From contig JAJRUE010000298.1 in the NCBI GenBank assembly GCA_024277955.1, positions 1-21,870 on the forward strand: a stretch of DNA of 21,870 nt. The letters run 5' to 3'. This DNA comes from Alphaproteobacteria bacterium. GTDB lineage: Bacteria > Pseudomonadota > Alphaproteobacteria > Rhodobacterales > Rhodobacteraceae. Numbering within the stretch: position 1 is the first letter of the stretch; every line of letters starts with the position of its first letter. The position numbers and the translations under genes were made by a program. A model generated the notes under the pieces. It searched no databases and was not told where the DNA came from. It saw only the letters and a program-made list of their open reading frames with translations. Of this stretch, positions 21,669 through 21,870 are shown piece after piece.

Positions 21669-21870
21669 CTAGCGCTCCTTCAGCTTGGTACGTTCGTTGT
21701 AGTAGTTCATCACCGCCGAGATCGAGAGTGAGATGATCAGGTAACACAGCATCAACAGCAGCAGCGTTTCCATTTCCCGCCCGGTCTGGTTCAGCGTGAT
21801 GCCGCCCAGCGTGCCGGTGATGTCCATGTAACCCACCGCAATCGCCAGCGACGAGTTCTTGGTCAGATTC
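21669..21870 (-). CDS. bztB: amino-acid ABC transporter permease (AapQ/BztB), C-terminal part
   Basis: Only the last 66 codons are present; the gene runs off the right edge. The frame reads NLTKNSSLAIAVGYMDITGT, then LGGITLNQTGREMETLLLLM, a membrane helix and YYNERTKLKER before TAG (21671-21669). This is the conserved C-terminus of the first permease of Bzt/Aap transporters. The stop is one base from the bztC ATG. The periplasmic binding-protein gene (bztA/aapJ) is expected just beyond the window. Confidence 0.9.
   Translation of the reverse strand, partial: NLTKNSSLAIAVGYMDITGTLGGITLNQTGREMETLLLLMLCYLIISLSISAVMNYYNERTKLKER

Overview
The window is GC-rich chromosomal DNA of an alphaproteobacterium, most probably a Rhodobacteraceae (Roseobacter-group) species. 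The evidence is the gene order rpmH-rnpA-...-yidD-...-yidC-MOSC-engB-argB, a BztBCD/AapQMP-type amino-acid ABC transporter, and the character of the encoded proteins. I see no rRNA, CRISPR array, insertion sequence, integrase or phage gene; it reads as core chromosome with some lineage-specific inserts.

Layout. (1) Positions 1-4282, + strand: a tightly packed catabolic-looking operon with the end of a glyoxalase/VOC-family gene, an aldehyde dehydrogenase (4-base overlap), an iron-dependent alcohol dehydrogenase, and an acyl-CoA ligase interrupted by a single in-frame amber codon (3032-3034). (2) 4298-4923, - strand: an 89-residue protein of unknown function and tRNA-Arg(ACG). (3) 4974-8575, - strand: an apparent operon of a TVP38/DedA-like membrane protein, a mercuric-reductase/lipoamide-dehydrogenase-like flavoprotein and an orphan membrane histidine kinase. 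(4) 8867-16845, + strand: ribosome, RNase P and membrane-insertion genes (rpmH, rnpA, yidD, yidC), with a cysteine-less DsrC/TusE-family protein, a 23-codon ORF with a strong Shine-Dalgarno sequence, a DUF1127-like small basic protein, ttcA and a degenerate-GGDEF/EAL protein placed between them. These are followed by a MOSC protein and engB, which are translationally coupled to yidC. (5) 16919-19458, + strand: argB, a sterol-desaturase-family membrane hydroxylase, a shortened ferredoxin-like protein and a SixA-like histidine phosphatase, ending in a strong bidirectional terminator. (6) 19549-21870, - strand: ATPase, permease and the end of a second permease of a polar amino-acid ABC transporter; the remaining genes should lie beyond the right edge.

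How they work together. Region 4 joins ribosome and tRNA maturation to membrane-protein insertion: YidD and YidC act in the same insertion pathway, RnpA matures tRNA and TtcA thiolates it. The DsrC-family protein may belong to sulfur signalling, but it lacks the sulfur-carrying cysteine of TusE. Region 1 looks like oxidation of an alcohol to aldehyde to acid with CoA activation, in which the last step is apparently broken in this strain. I do not see a clear-cut new defence or mobile system. The best candidates for something under-described are the Cys-less DsrC homologue with its AT-rich palindromic promoter, the 23-codon ORF, and the flavoprotein/TVP38/histidine-kinase operon.
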